A stretch of 57,924 nt of DNA from an uncultured Burkholderiaceae bacterium (GTDB taxonomy: Bacteria > Pseudomonadota > Gammaproteobacteria > Burkholderiales > Burkholderiaceae): the NCBI GenBank assembly GCA_937862845.1, contig CALMCK010000059.1:1-57924 (forward strand). Direction: 5' to 3'. Numbering within the stretch: the first letter of the stretch is position 1; every line of letters begins with the position of its first letter. Shown piece by piece: positions 28,952 to 37,077 of the stretch. The position numbers and the translations under genes are program-made. Below the pieces are notes generated by a model. The model did no database searches and had not been told where the DNA came from. It saw only the letters and a list, made by a program, of their open reading frames with translations.

Positions 28952-29071
28952 GCAACGCAGCATCGATAGTTGCGAAATTTATGGCCCACCAACTTGCAAG
29001 TGCCGAGCAATCGGCGTAACCTAAAAGCCATGCGTTGCCGAATCAGAAAGCAGCGTAGGGACAGCAAGTTG
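28952..29071 (+). ncRNA. Candidate structured leader RNA of hpf (pseudoknot-like)
   Basis: Two perfect 8-bp complementary pairs interleave: GCAACGCA (28952-28959) with TGCGTTGC (29031-29038), and CAACTTGC (28990-28997) with GCAAGTTG (29064-29071), the topology of a pseudoknot. Between them is a hairpin GCCGA-GCAA-TCGGC (29002-29015) with a GNRA tetraloop. The first arm can instead pair locally with GTTGC (28969-28973), so two exclusive folds exist. It occupies the 205-bp gap before hpf and matches no riboswitch class I know. Structure is inferred by eye. Confidence 0.35.
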
Positions 29072-29145
29072 TTTTCCACAGCACGATGTATGCCGCTTAT
29101 GTTTATGGTTTACAGCGTGCCCAAACTGTATGACGGAGGTTTATC

Positions 29146-29463
29146 ATGAATGTTCAATTATCAGGTCACCATGTCGAAGTCACCCCAGCGTTGCGCGACT
29201 ATCTCACCGAAAAACTCACCCGCGTCAAGCGCCATTTCCCACAAGCCATCGAAGTCCAAGCCACTCTTTCTGTTGAAAAAGATGAACACAAGGCATCCCT
29301 GCATTTACACAGCAAGGGACACGACTTCCACGCAGAGGACGTCGAAAAGGACTTGTACGCAGCCATCGATTTAGTGACAGACAAATTGGACAAGCAAGTG
29401 CGTCGCTTCAACGACAAAAACAAAACCCACCACTCCGACGTCAAACGACAAGAAGTCGCATAA
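29146..29463 (+). CDS. hpf: Ribosome hibernation promoting factor, short HPF/YfiA family
   Basis: 105 aa. It binds the 30S decoding region and helps to form inactive ribosome dimers in stationary phase. The pattern MNVQLSGHHVEVTPALRDYL at the start and KGHDFHAEDVEKDLYAAIDLVTDKLDKQVRRFND near the end is characteristic of the short gamma/beta-proteobacterial type. GGAGG precedes the ATG. It usually follows rpoN; here it stands alone behind a 205-bp structured gap and is followed by its own terminator, so it is monocistronic. Confidence 0.96.
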   Translation: MNVQLSGHHVEVTPALRDYLTEKLTRVKRHFPQAIEVQATLSVEKDEHKASLHLHSKGHDFHAEDVEKDLYAAIDLVTDKLDKQVRRFNDKNKTHHSDVKRQEVA

Positions 29464-29483
29464 ACCTCACCATGCACCACAAC

Positions 29484-29510
29484 ATCGCGCTTTCGAGCGC
29501 GATTTTTTAT
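29484..29510 (+). terminator. Rho-independent terminator of hpf
   Basis: Stem ATCGCGCT / AGCGCGAT with a TTCG tetraloop, followed by TTTTTAT, 20 bp after the hpf stop. Confidence 0.9.
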
Positions 29511-29543
29511 GCGCCACGCTCGGGCCATGTTAAAATTCGCCCT

Positions 29544-29664
29544 CGCTCATGAGCGCCTTGCTCGATGCGTTTTGTGCCTCCGATAGGCACGCCGCTGGTT
29601 TGAACTATTTTTCAACACCCGCGCCCTTTTAACCCTACAACGTCAGCCCTCGCTGTTGGTTGTA
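29544..29664 (+). promoter_or_regulatory. Structured leader of the queuosine-precursor transporter gene
   Basis: The 166 bp between the hpf terminator and the next ATG contain a palindrome CGCTCATGAGCG (29544-29555), a hairpin GTGCCT-CCGAT-AGGCAC (29574-29590) and a two-part hairpin TACAAC...GTTGTA enclosing CAGC-CCTC-GCTG (29636-29664). The last ends 3 bp before the AAGGAA ribosome site, so it could control translation. Transporters of this family are often under preQ1 riboswitches, but I do not see the conserved preQ1-I or -II core. Confidence 0.35.
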
Positions 29665-29676
29665 TCAAGGAAATTT

Positions 29677-30219
29677 ATGATTAATCTTTTTAGTTTTTTG
29701 TATTTAGCGACCGTCGTGTTGGCCAATTTAACCTTCGCGCATTTCATGCAAGGGGATGACCTCCACACCCTGTTGATTGCCGACGGTGTGATTTGCTTTT
29801 TGACCATCGGTTTTGACATGGCGATACGCGACAAGCTGCACGATGCTTGGCACCACCGTGGCCTTTTTTGGAAAATGCCTGCGTTGATTTTATCCGGCTC
29901 TGTCATCAGTTATTTAATCAACCGCGAGGCACAAGAGGTCGCCATCGCGTCGTTTACCGCATTTGCCGCAGCGGGCTTTGTCGATTTTTTGATTTACCAC
30001 GGATTGCGCGAACGCAGCCGCTGGCAACGCGTCAACGGCTCCAATGTGGTCAGTGCCGCTGTGGATTCATTGGCGTTCCCCATCATGGCCTTTGGCTTGC
30101 CGATGCAGTGGAATTTCTTCGCGGTGGAGTTCGCCACCAAAGTCATGGGCGGTGTTTTGTGGTTTGTCGTGATTGGTTATCTGATTGCTAAATACACCAA
30201 GCGCCACGCCGCCGCGTGA
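29677..30219 (+). CDS. yhhQ: VUT family queuosine precursor transporter (YhhQ-like)
   Basis: 180-aa membrane protein with about six hydrophobic segments (MINLFSFLYLATVVLANLTF, ADGVICFLTIGFDMAIRD, SVVS-type loop, FGLPMQWNFFAVEFATKVMGG). The VUT (COG1738) family imports preQ0/preQ1 for queuosine synthesis. It appears to be one of the more divergent VUT proteins, so the substrate is less certain. Start chosen for the AAGGAA site 4 bp upstream; an upstream ATG at 29656 lacks one. It ends in a bidirectional terminator. Confidence 0.7.
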   Translation: MINLFSFLYLATVVLANLTFAHFMQGDDLHTLLIADGVICFLTIGFDMAIRDKLHDAWHHRGLFWKMPALILSGSVISYLINREAQEVAIASFTAFAAAGFVDFLIYHGLRERSRWQRVNGSNVVSAAVDSLAFPIMAFGLPMQWNFFAVEFATKVMGGVLWFVVIGYLIAKYTKRHAAA

Positions 30220-30233
30220 TGCCAAACACCTAT

Positions 30234-30268
30234 AAAAAACCGATGGTCGCAGCGACCATCGGTTTTTT
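30234..30268. terminator. Bidirectional terminator between the VUT transporter and DUF2788 genes
   Basis: Stem CCGATGGTCGC / GCGACCATCGG (11 bp) with a single-base gap, flanked by AAAAAA and TTTTTT, between two convergent genes. Confidence 0.9.
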
Positions 30269-30291
30269 ATTCAACTTTTTATTCAGCGCGC

Positions 30292-30492
30292 TTAACGCTC
30301 GATAAACCACATCATCACGCTTTTAAGCAAAAAACCAACCACGCCCAAAATCAAAGCAAGCAACAACACCATGGTGCCGTATCGCCCTGCTTTGGACTGG
30401 CGTGCCAGATTGAGCACGATGAAAACCATCAACAATATCAAGCCGCCCACACCCACATACATCATCATATCGCTCAGTTGCGCCTCGGTCAT
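30292..30492 (-). CDS. DUF2788 small membrane protein
   Basis: 66 aa with two transmembrane segments (VGVGGLILLMVFIVLNLA and MVLLLALILGVVGFLLKSVM) joined by a short basic loop RQSKAGRYGT. This is the pattern of DUF2788, a small beta-proteobacterial family of unknown function. Its ATG begins 1 bp after the stop of the phosphoribosyltransferase gene, so it is the last gene of the hisZ-purA-PRT operon. Confidence 0.85.
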   Translation of the reverse strand: MTEAQLSDMMMYVGVGGLILLMVFIVLNLARQSKAGRYGTMVLLLALILGVVGFLLKSVMMWFIER

Positions 30493-30493
30493 A

Positions 30494-31036
30494 TCAGTCT
30501 TTCTTGCCTGCGTGCTTGTTTAACCATGAGGCCAACATGTGTGGTTGCAACGCATCGTAGGCTTCGAAGGGTTGATGTATCCATGGGCTGTTGTCCAGCA
30601 AGTCCACGCAGAAGTCAGGTTCTTGTTTCGCCCAACCTTTGCGCCACAGCACTGCTGAACGCACATCGGTGATCGCTGGGTAGTGTTCTTTCAAATGCTT
30701 TTTGACCGCATCGAGCGTCACACCTGTGTCGATTAAATCATCGACCAGCAACACACTGCCCGACAGTTCACCCTGCGTCATCGAGATATTTTTGCCAATG
30801 TGTAAGTCGCCCTGCTCCTTGCCGACCGCTTCGCGATACGAGCTGGTAGACAGCACGGCGAGTGGTTTGTCGAAAATTCGACACAGCACATTGCCCGCGA
30901 CCAAGCCGCCGCGCGCGAGAGACAGCACGACGTCGAACTGCCAGTTTGACTCATAAACCTGTAATGCCAAACGCTCAATCATGCGGTGATAGGCTTGCCA
31001 ATCAACATACAAATCGGTTTCGGTGGTTTGTTGCAT
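30494..31036 (-). CDS. Purine-type phosphoribosyltransferase
   Basis: 180 aa. The PRPP-binding motif is SVLLVDDLIDTGVTLDAV; an N-terminal VVLSLARGGLVAGNVL forms the PPi loop. The Burkholderiales neighbour order hisZ-purA-PRT suggests hypoxanthine/xanthine-type salvage, consistent with the sequence, but the exact base cannot be told from motifs. It lies 46 bp after purA and 1 bp before the DUF2788 gene. Confidence 0.88.
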   Translation of the reverse strand: MQQTTETDLYVDWQAYHRMIERLALQVYESNWQFDVVLSLARGGLVAGNVLCRIFDKPLAVLSTSSYREAVGKEQGDLHIGKNISMTQGELSGSVLLVDDLIDTGVTLDAVKKHLKEHYPAITDVRSAVLWRKGWAKQEPDFCVDLLDNSPWIHQPFEAYDALQPHMLASWLNKHAGKKD

Positions 31037-31082
31037 GATTTTTCCTTATCGCTTATTTTTTATTTCAAAATCAAAAAATGAA

Positions 31083-32417
<1,335 letters not shown>

Positions 32418-32429
32418 TCAACCGCTCGC

Positions 32430-33584
32430 TCAAATATCGCGAACCACCCATGAATTGTTTTCTAAAACCAGCGCCCGATTGCAGATGAAATCTTCTTCTT
32501 GGTGGGCTTGCCCCGCCAAAGCCTCAATCACAATTTCGCCGCTCGCACGCAAAGTCTCAATCGCCGCACGCAAATCCGCATCCATCGCCCACGGTGCCGA
32601 GATGGCTTGTGTGGCAGGCAGGTTGGGCAACAGCTCGGTGATTTCGCGCAAATCTATTGAAAAACCCGTTGCAGGACGCGCACGGCCGAAGCGCTCACCA
32701 ATGTGATCATAACGACCACCGCGCGCCATCGCATTCGGCGCACCCGCGCAGTAAGCGGCAAACATCACGCCCGTGTGGTACTGATAACCCGCCAAATCGG
32801 CCAAGTCAAATTGCAGCACGCCGCTGGTGTCCAAGCTCGCCAGTACGGCCAACTCATCGAGCGCTTGCGTGATGTCGGGGTGATTCGGCAACACCGAACG
32901 GGCGCGCTCAATCACTTCCACACCACCGTACAAATCGAGTAAGGCCAACAATGCCGCGCCCGTCTCATCATCACATTGCGCCGTCAGCTCGCGCAACGCC
33001 GCCGTGTCTTTGCCCTGCAGCGCGCGGTACACCGCATCGGTGTTTTGACTCAAAGTGGGCGCGCGATCGAGCAACACACGCACAATCCGCGCATGTGAAA
33101 TATCCAAACGCAAACCGGGCACCTGACAAAAACGCAAAGACGCCAACAACAAACTCTGTATCTGCGCATCCGCTTCCAAGCCCGCATGACCATAAATCTC
33201 CGCACCAATTTGCATCGGTTCACGTGATGTCAACAAGCCATTCGCACGCGCATGAAACACGCTGCCGAAATAGCACAGTCGCGCCACGCCAGAACGGTTG
33301 AGCAAATGCGCATCAATGCGCGCCACCTGCGGTGTGATGTCGGCACGCACGGCCAAGGTTTTACCACTGCCCGCATCCGCCCATTTGACGGTGCGCAAAT
33401 CAAGATCGTCGTCCGCATCATCGAGCAACGCATCGGTGTACTCCACCAGCGGCGGCATCACCAATTCAAAGCCATGGCGCTGATACAAATCGAGCAAGCC
33501 TCGGCGCAGCGAATCGAGCATGCGTGCCTGGCGCGGCAATACATCGGAAATTTGGTCGGGCAAAACCCAAGCGTTATTAGTCAT
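32430..33584 (-). CDS. hisZ: ATP phosphoribosyltransferase regulatory subunit HisZ
   Basis: 384-aa HisRS-like paralogue that is required with the short HisG for the first step of histidine synthesis and its feedback control. It begins MTNNAWVLPDQISDVLP and keeps class-II synthetase-like motifs (RHGFELVMPPLVEY, RADITPQVARIDAH, and GGRYDHIGERFGRARPATGFSID) without the tRNA-binding domain of HisS. In Burkholderiales it usually follows hflX-hflK-hflC; here those genes are not upstream; instead a divergent MBL gene lies 214 bp away. The leader contains a terminator at 33601-33646. Confidence 0.93.
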   Translation of the reverse strand: MTNNAWVLPDQISDVLPRQARMLDSLRRGLLDLYQRHGFELVMPPLVEYTDALLDDADDDLDLRTVKWADAGSGKTLAVRADITPQVARIDAHLLNRSGVARLCYFGSVFHARANGLLTSREPMQIGAEIYGHAGLEADAQIQSLLLASLRFCQVPGLRLDISHARIVRVLLDRAPTLSQNTDAVYRALQGKDTAALRELTAQCDDETGAALLALLDLYGGVEVIERARSVLPNHPDITQALDELAVLASLDTSGVLQFDLADLAGYQYHTGVMFAAYCAGAPNAMARGGRYDHIGERFGRARPATGFSIDLREITELLPNLPATQAISAPWAMDADLRAAIETLRASGEIVIEALAGQAHQEEDFICNRALVLENNSWVVRDI

Positions 33585-33600
33585 TGTCAGTCTATCGTTT

Positions 33601-33646
33601 TACAAATAAAAAACACGCCTGAACTGAAAAGTGTCGAAGGCGTGTT
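33601..33646 (-). terminator. Intrinsic terminator in the hisZ leader (possible attenuator)
   Basis: Read on the minus strand, a 9-bp stem AACACGCCT / AGGCGTGTT (33638-33646 with 33612-33620) and a 17-nt loop are followed by TTTTTTATTTG. It lies 16-62 bp upstream of the hisZ ATG and terminates toward hisZ. A 32-codon frame (33698 to 33600, MLLKSRASRMNVW...) overlaps it but has a weak ribosome site. It is either an attenuator or the end of a small RNA gene. Confidence 0.6.
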
Positions 33647-33798
33647 CAATCAGGACTCGCCACACATTCATGCGACTCGCCCTGCTTTTCAAAAGCATTT
33701 TACTGGAAAAACCGCCAAAACTCACGTTTTTTATCGCCAATCACAGTATTATTCAGGACACTGCAACATCAATCGCCCACTTCATTTAAAGCACCACC

Positions 33799-34449
33799 AT
33801 GCAAATTTATCTCATCCCCGTCACACCTTTTCAACAAAGCTGCTCACTCATCGTCTGCAAAACCACACGCGATGCCGCCGTCGTCGACCCAGGTGGCGAC
33901 ATTGAACGCATATTAGAAACCATCAAGCAGGCCGACGCACAGGTCACGCAAATCCTACTCACCCACGGCCACCTCGACCACGCCGCAGGTGCGCCCGAGC
34001 TCGCCGCCGCGTTGGGCGATGTGCCCATCATCGGCCCGCACATTGACGATCAGTTTTGGCTCGACAGCCTGGACGAGCAATCCAAACGATTTGGCTTCGG
34101 CCACGCCCACGCATTTCACCCGACGCGCTGGCTCGATGAGACAGACACCGTGCAGATCGGCAACCATCAGCTCAACGTGATTCATTGCCCGGGGCACACA
34201 CCGGGACACGTGGTGTTTTACAGCGCAACACAAAAAATCGCATGGGTCGGCGATGTGATATTTCAAAACTCCATCGGCCGCACCGACTTCCCACGCGGCA
34301 ACCACGACGATCTCATCAGCAGCATTCAAAATAAATTATTCCCGCTCGGCGACGACGTGCAATTCGTCCCCGGTCACGGCGCCACCTCCAGCTTCGGCAT
34401 CGAGCGCACACACAATCCGCATTTAAAAATCACCAAAAAATACTCTTGA
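33799..34449 (+). CDS. MBL-fold hydrolase, glyoxalase II-like (YcbL type)
   Basis: 216 aa. The metal motif is LTHGHLDHAAGAPEL (residues about 53-67), with HCPGHTPGHVVFY, GDVIFQNSIGRTDFPRG and a C-terminal PGHGATSSFGIER. The SIGRTDFPRG run is typical of the short YcbL/type II glyoxalase II enzymes that lack the C-terminal substrate domain. It probably hydrolyses a glutathione or other thioester. Divergent from hisZ. Confidence 0.9.
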   Translation: MQIYLIPVTPFQQSCSLIVCKTTRDAAVVDPGGDIERILETIKQADAQVTQILLTHGHLDHAAGAPELAAALGDVPIIGPHIDDQFWLDSLDEQSKRFGFGHAHAFHPTRWLDETDTVQIGNHQLNVIHCPGHTPGHVVFYSATQKIAWVGDVIFQNSIGRTDFPRGNHDDLISSIQNKLFPLGDDVQFVPGHGATSSFGIERTHNPHLKITKKYS

Positions 34450-34520
34450 TATTTGGCAAATTCCCCACCGAAAAAAACAGCACAACGTGCTGCACTGCAC
34501 CACGTTAGTGCAATTATTCA

Positions 34521-34548
34521 TTGACGCAACGATAAATTCGGTTATGAT
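34521..34548 (+). promoter_or_regulatory. Sigma-70 promoter of the basic amino-acid ABC operon
   Basis: TTGACG (34521-34526), 16-bp spacer and TATGAT (34543-34548), 80 bp before the substrate-binding protein ATG. The rest of the gap (34450-34520) has a short CAGCAC-AAC-GTGCTG hairpin. Confidence 0.65.
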
Positions 34549-34628
34549 TTCACCTGATTGTCGCCCGATTGATTTCAATGAGCGCGCAACGCCTTTTTTC
34601 ACATTTTAAATTTATTCAGGAGATTTAC

Positions 34629-35477
34629 ATGACTCACCACTTAAAAGCTCTGGGCTTGTCTACCATCATGATTGCATTGATGGCCGCCTGCACACCCGCA
34701 CCTAAAAAAGACGCAGCACCCGCCACCGATGCCGCAACACCGACGGCCACTGCGACGCCTGCCGCACCATTGAAAATCCGTTTTGGCACGGATGCTTCGT
34801 ACGCACCGTTTGAGTCAAAAAATGCAGCGGGCGAAATCGTCGGCTTTGACATCGATTTGGGCAAAGCCATCTGCGCTGAAATCAAAGCGGAATGCACATT
34901 CCAAGACCAAGCATGGGACGGCATTATTCCCGCCCTCGAATCAAAACAGTATGATGCGATTTTATCGTCTATGAGCATCACTGCCGAGCGCAAAGAGAAA
35001 GTAAATTTCTCTCAAAAACTGTGGAACGCACCCAACGCGTTTTTGGGCAAAGCAGGCACAGCATTCGAAGCCACTGACGCTGGCTTGACAGGCAAAACCA
35101 TCGCGGTACAAAAAGGCACCCTCCAAGAAACCTACGCCAAAGAAGTTTATAAAGGCGCAAAAGTCAAAAGCTACGGCACGATTGAACAAGCCTACACTGA
35201 TTTGACGGCCAACCGTGCCGACGTGGTGTTCGCCGATGGCGTGGTGGTTTCTGATGGTTTCTTGAAAACGCCTAAAGGCAAAGGCTACGCTGTTTTGGCC
35301 GAAGTGCCCTCAAGTGCCAACGTCACCATTTTGGGTGAAGGCACTGGCATCGCCGTTCGTAAAGACGACGCCGAATTATTGGCCGCTTTGAACAAAGGCA
35401 TTGAAGCCATTCGTGCCAACGGTCAGTATAAAACCATCGCTGATAAATACTTCGATTTTGACATCTACGGTAAGTAA
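34629..35477 (+). CDS. artJ: Amino-acid ABC transporter substrate-binding lipoprotein (basic amino acid type)
   Basis: 282 aa from MTHHLKAL, chosen for the CAGGAG site. The signal peptide ends in the lipobox LMAAC (Cys18), so it is a lipoprotein; an Ala/Thr/Pro linker (residues 20-50) follows. The SBP_bac_3 domain begins LKIRFGTDASYAPFESKN, then GFDIDLGKAICAEI, and WDGIIPALESKQYDAILSSMSITAERKEKVNFS, which is the arginine/lysine/ornithine-type pattern. It binds and delivers basic amino acids to the permeases downstream. A hairpin follows it before the permeases, which may keep its mRNA in excess. Confidence 0.92.
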   Translation: MTHHLKALGLSTIMIALMAACTPAPKKDAAPATDAATPTATATPAAPLKIRFGTDASYAPFESKNAAGEIVGFDIDLGKAICAEIKAECTFQDQAWDGIIPALESKQYDAILSSMSITAERKEKVNFSQKLWNAPNAFLGKAGTAFEATDAGLTGKTIAVQKGTLQETYAKEVYKGAKVKSYGTIEQAYTDLTANRADVVFADGVVVSDGFLKTPKGKGYAVLAEVPSSANVTILGEGTGIAVRKDDAELLAALNKGIEAIRANGQYKTIADKYFDFDIYGK

Positions 35478-35491
35478 GCCAAGCCTCTAAA

Positions 35492-35529
35492 AAACAATGC
35501 CCGCCTAACGATGTTTGCGGGCATTGTTT
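35492..35529 (+). terminator. Terminator-like hairpin after the binding-protein gene
   Basis: 13-bp stem AAACAATGCCCGC / GCGGGCATTGTTT with a 12-nt loop, 15 bp after the artJ stop. The T-run is short, so partial termination or 3' protection is likely, favouring binding protein over permease. Confidence 0.75.
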
Positions 35530-35557
35530 CAACAACTTTTATGGATTGGGCGCTTGC

Positions 35558-35622
35558 ATTCAGGCAAAAATAAACCTTAAGCACGGAGCGAAAACTCGCT
35601 TCACAACAATGTTTGCCTGAAT
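35558..35622. repeat. 65-bp element bounded by an 11-bp inverted repeat between artJ and the permease
   Basis: Perfect terminal inverted repeat ATTCAGGCAAA / TTTGCCTGAAT (35558-35568 and 35612-35622), enclosing a small hairpin AGCG-AAAACT-CGCT. It ends 42 bp before the permease ATG. It may be a long RNA stem or a short inserted element. Confidence 0.5.
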
Positions 35623-35664
35623 AGAATCGCCCCTATTTTCAACCCCACACTTGAGGAGCACACC

Positions 35665-36375
35665 ATGGTTTCAGGTTTTGAAGTCGTGCTGCCCTATCTG
35701 CCACGCATACTGAAAGGCGCCCTTCTGACCGTCGAGCTGGCCGTTCTTTCCACAGCATTGGCCATCATTTATGGCTTAATCGGCGCCCTGATGAAAACCT
35801 CAGAGAGCCGCGTTGCCCGCGCCATTGCCAGTTTATATTCCACCATTGTGCGCGGCATTCCTGAGCTGGTGTGGATACTGTTCATCTTCTTTGGTTTGAA
35901 GTTTTCTGTTCAAAACATCGCCGACCAGCTTGAGGTCGTCCCAGTCAACATCAGCCCATTCATTGCCGGCTCTCTGACGCTGGCCTTCATCTATGGCGCT
36001 TATTTCACAGAAACTTTTCGCGGTGCGATGCTCGCCATCCCTGCAGGACAACTTGAAACAGGGCGCGCTTACGGCATGAACGGCAGGCAAGTCTTCTCTC
36101 GCATCACCTTTCCCCAACTCATGCGTTATGCTTTACCGGGCATCCGCAACAACTGGCTGGTGCTGGTCAAGGCCACCGCGATTGTGTCGGTCATCGGCTT
36201 GGACGACATGACGCGCATCGCCCAGCAAAGTGGTGCAAGCGTGGGTGCATCGTTCGTGTTTAATTGCACATCGGCCATTTTATTCCTCATCATCACCTCG
36301 ATTTCTTTCACAGTTTTCCGCCGTCTAGAAAAAACTTACAATCGCGGTTTAAAGGGGTTCAACTATGGAAAGTAA
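35665..36375 (+). CDS. artQ: Amino-acid ABC transporter permease (HisQ/ArtQ type)
   Basis: 236-aa inner-membrane permease with about five transmembrane segments. The EAA-loop motif GRAYGMNGRQVFSRITFPQLMR and the N-terminal GALLTVELAVLSTALAIIYGL place it in the HisQ/ArtQ branch. It pairs with the next gene to form the channel. A GAGGAG site precedes the ATG. Its 3' end overlaps the next start by 11 nt. Confidence 0.92.
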   Translation: MVSGFEVVLPYLPRILKGALLTVELAVLSTALAIIYGLIGALMKTSESRVARAIASLYSTIVRGIPELVWILFIFFGLKFSVQNIADQLEVVPVNISPFIAGSLTLAFIYGAYFTETFRGAMLAIPAGQLETGRAYGMNGRQVFSRITFPQLMRYALPGIRNNWLVLVKATAIVSVIGLDDMTRIAQQSGASVGASFVFNCTSAILFLIITSISFTVFRRLEKTYNRGLKGFNYGK

Positions 36376-37075
36376 ATTTTTCTCACAGCTGATCGAAGCG
36401 CTCAAGCTGTGCATCGATGGTTTACCTGAAACCCTGATGCTGACTTTTTCATCGGTGATTGCTGGCTTTATGATTGCCATCATTCTCTCGATTCCACGCG
36501 CCAATAAAAACTCGTTGGGCGGGCGCTCGGTCGGCATGTTCACCTACGTCTTCACTGGCACGCCCTTGCTGGTGCAGCTGTACATCATTTACTACGGCCT
36601 GCCAGAATTCAGCTGGGTCCAAGACTTACAAGAGGTCAAAGGTTTTGAGTTCATGAAAGGCGGCTTCTTCTGGGCTTGGCTGGCTTTTACGCTGAACACA
36701 GCGGCATACAGCACGGAGATTTTCGCTGGCGCCATTCGCAACACGCCCAATGGCGACATTGAAACGGCCACGGCCTATGGCATGGGCCGCAGTCAGCTGA
36801 TGCGCCATGTCGTCATGCCCTCAAGTCTGCGCCGCGCCCTGCCTGCTTACAGCAATGAAATCATCATGATGATGCACGGCACCTCGCTCGCCTCATTGGT
36901 CACGCTCATGGAAGTGATGGGGCAAACCAGCTCGTACTACTCTCGCACGTATGAGTTGTTCCCTGCATTCACGGCAGCAGGGATTGTGTATCTGAGCCTG
37001 ACTTTGATTTTTGTTTTTTGTTTCCGACAACTTGAGAAACGCTATCTGTCTCACCTCAAAAGAAGCGCCCACTAA
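36365..37075 (+). CDS. artM: Amino-acid ABC transporter permease (HisM/ArtM type)
   Basis: 236 aa, paralogous to the preceding permease. EAA loop: ATAYGMGRSQLMRHVVMPSSLRRALP; also TYVFTGTPLLVQLYIIYYGLPEF, typical of the HisM/ArtM partner. The two permeases are the usual heterodimer for basic amino acids. Overlaps the upstream gene by 11 nt and precedes the AstE-like gene by 2 bp, so it is translationally coupled. Confidence 0.92.
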   Translation: MESKFFSQLIEALKLCIDGLPETLMLTFSSVIAGFMIAIILSIPRANKNSLGGRSVGMFTYVFTGTPLLVQLYIIYYGLPEFSWVQDLQEVKGFEFMKGGFFWAWLAFTLNTAAYSTEIFAGAIRNTPNGDIETATAYGMGRSQLMRHVVMPSSLRRALPAYSNEIIMMMHGTSLASLVTLMEVMGQTSSYYSRTYELFPAFTAAGIVYLSLTLIFVFCFRQLEKRYLSHLKRSAH

Positions 37076-37077
37076 TC

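Noticed and set aside
28981..28997. Sigma-54-like TGGCCC...TTGCA before hpf
   Set aside because: The spacing between the GG and GC elements is 11 instead of 10 bp, and rpoN is not adjacent; the bases are better explained by the paired stem CAACTTGC.
33600..33698. 32-codon his leader peptide gene
   Set aside because: It overlaps the terminator but has few His codons (1) and a weak ribosome site; reported only as part of the hisZ-leader finding and not as a gene.
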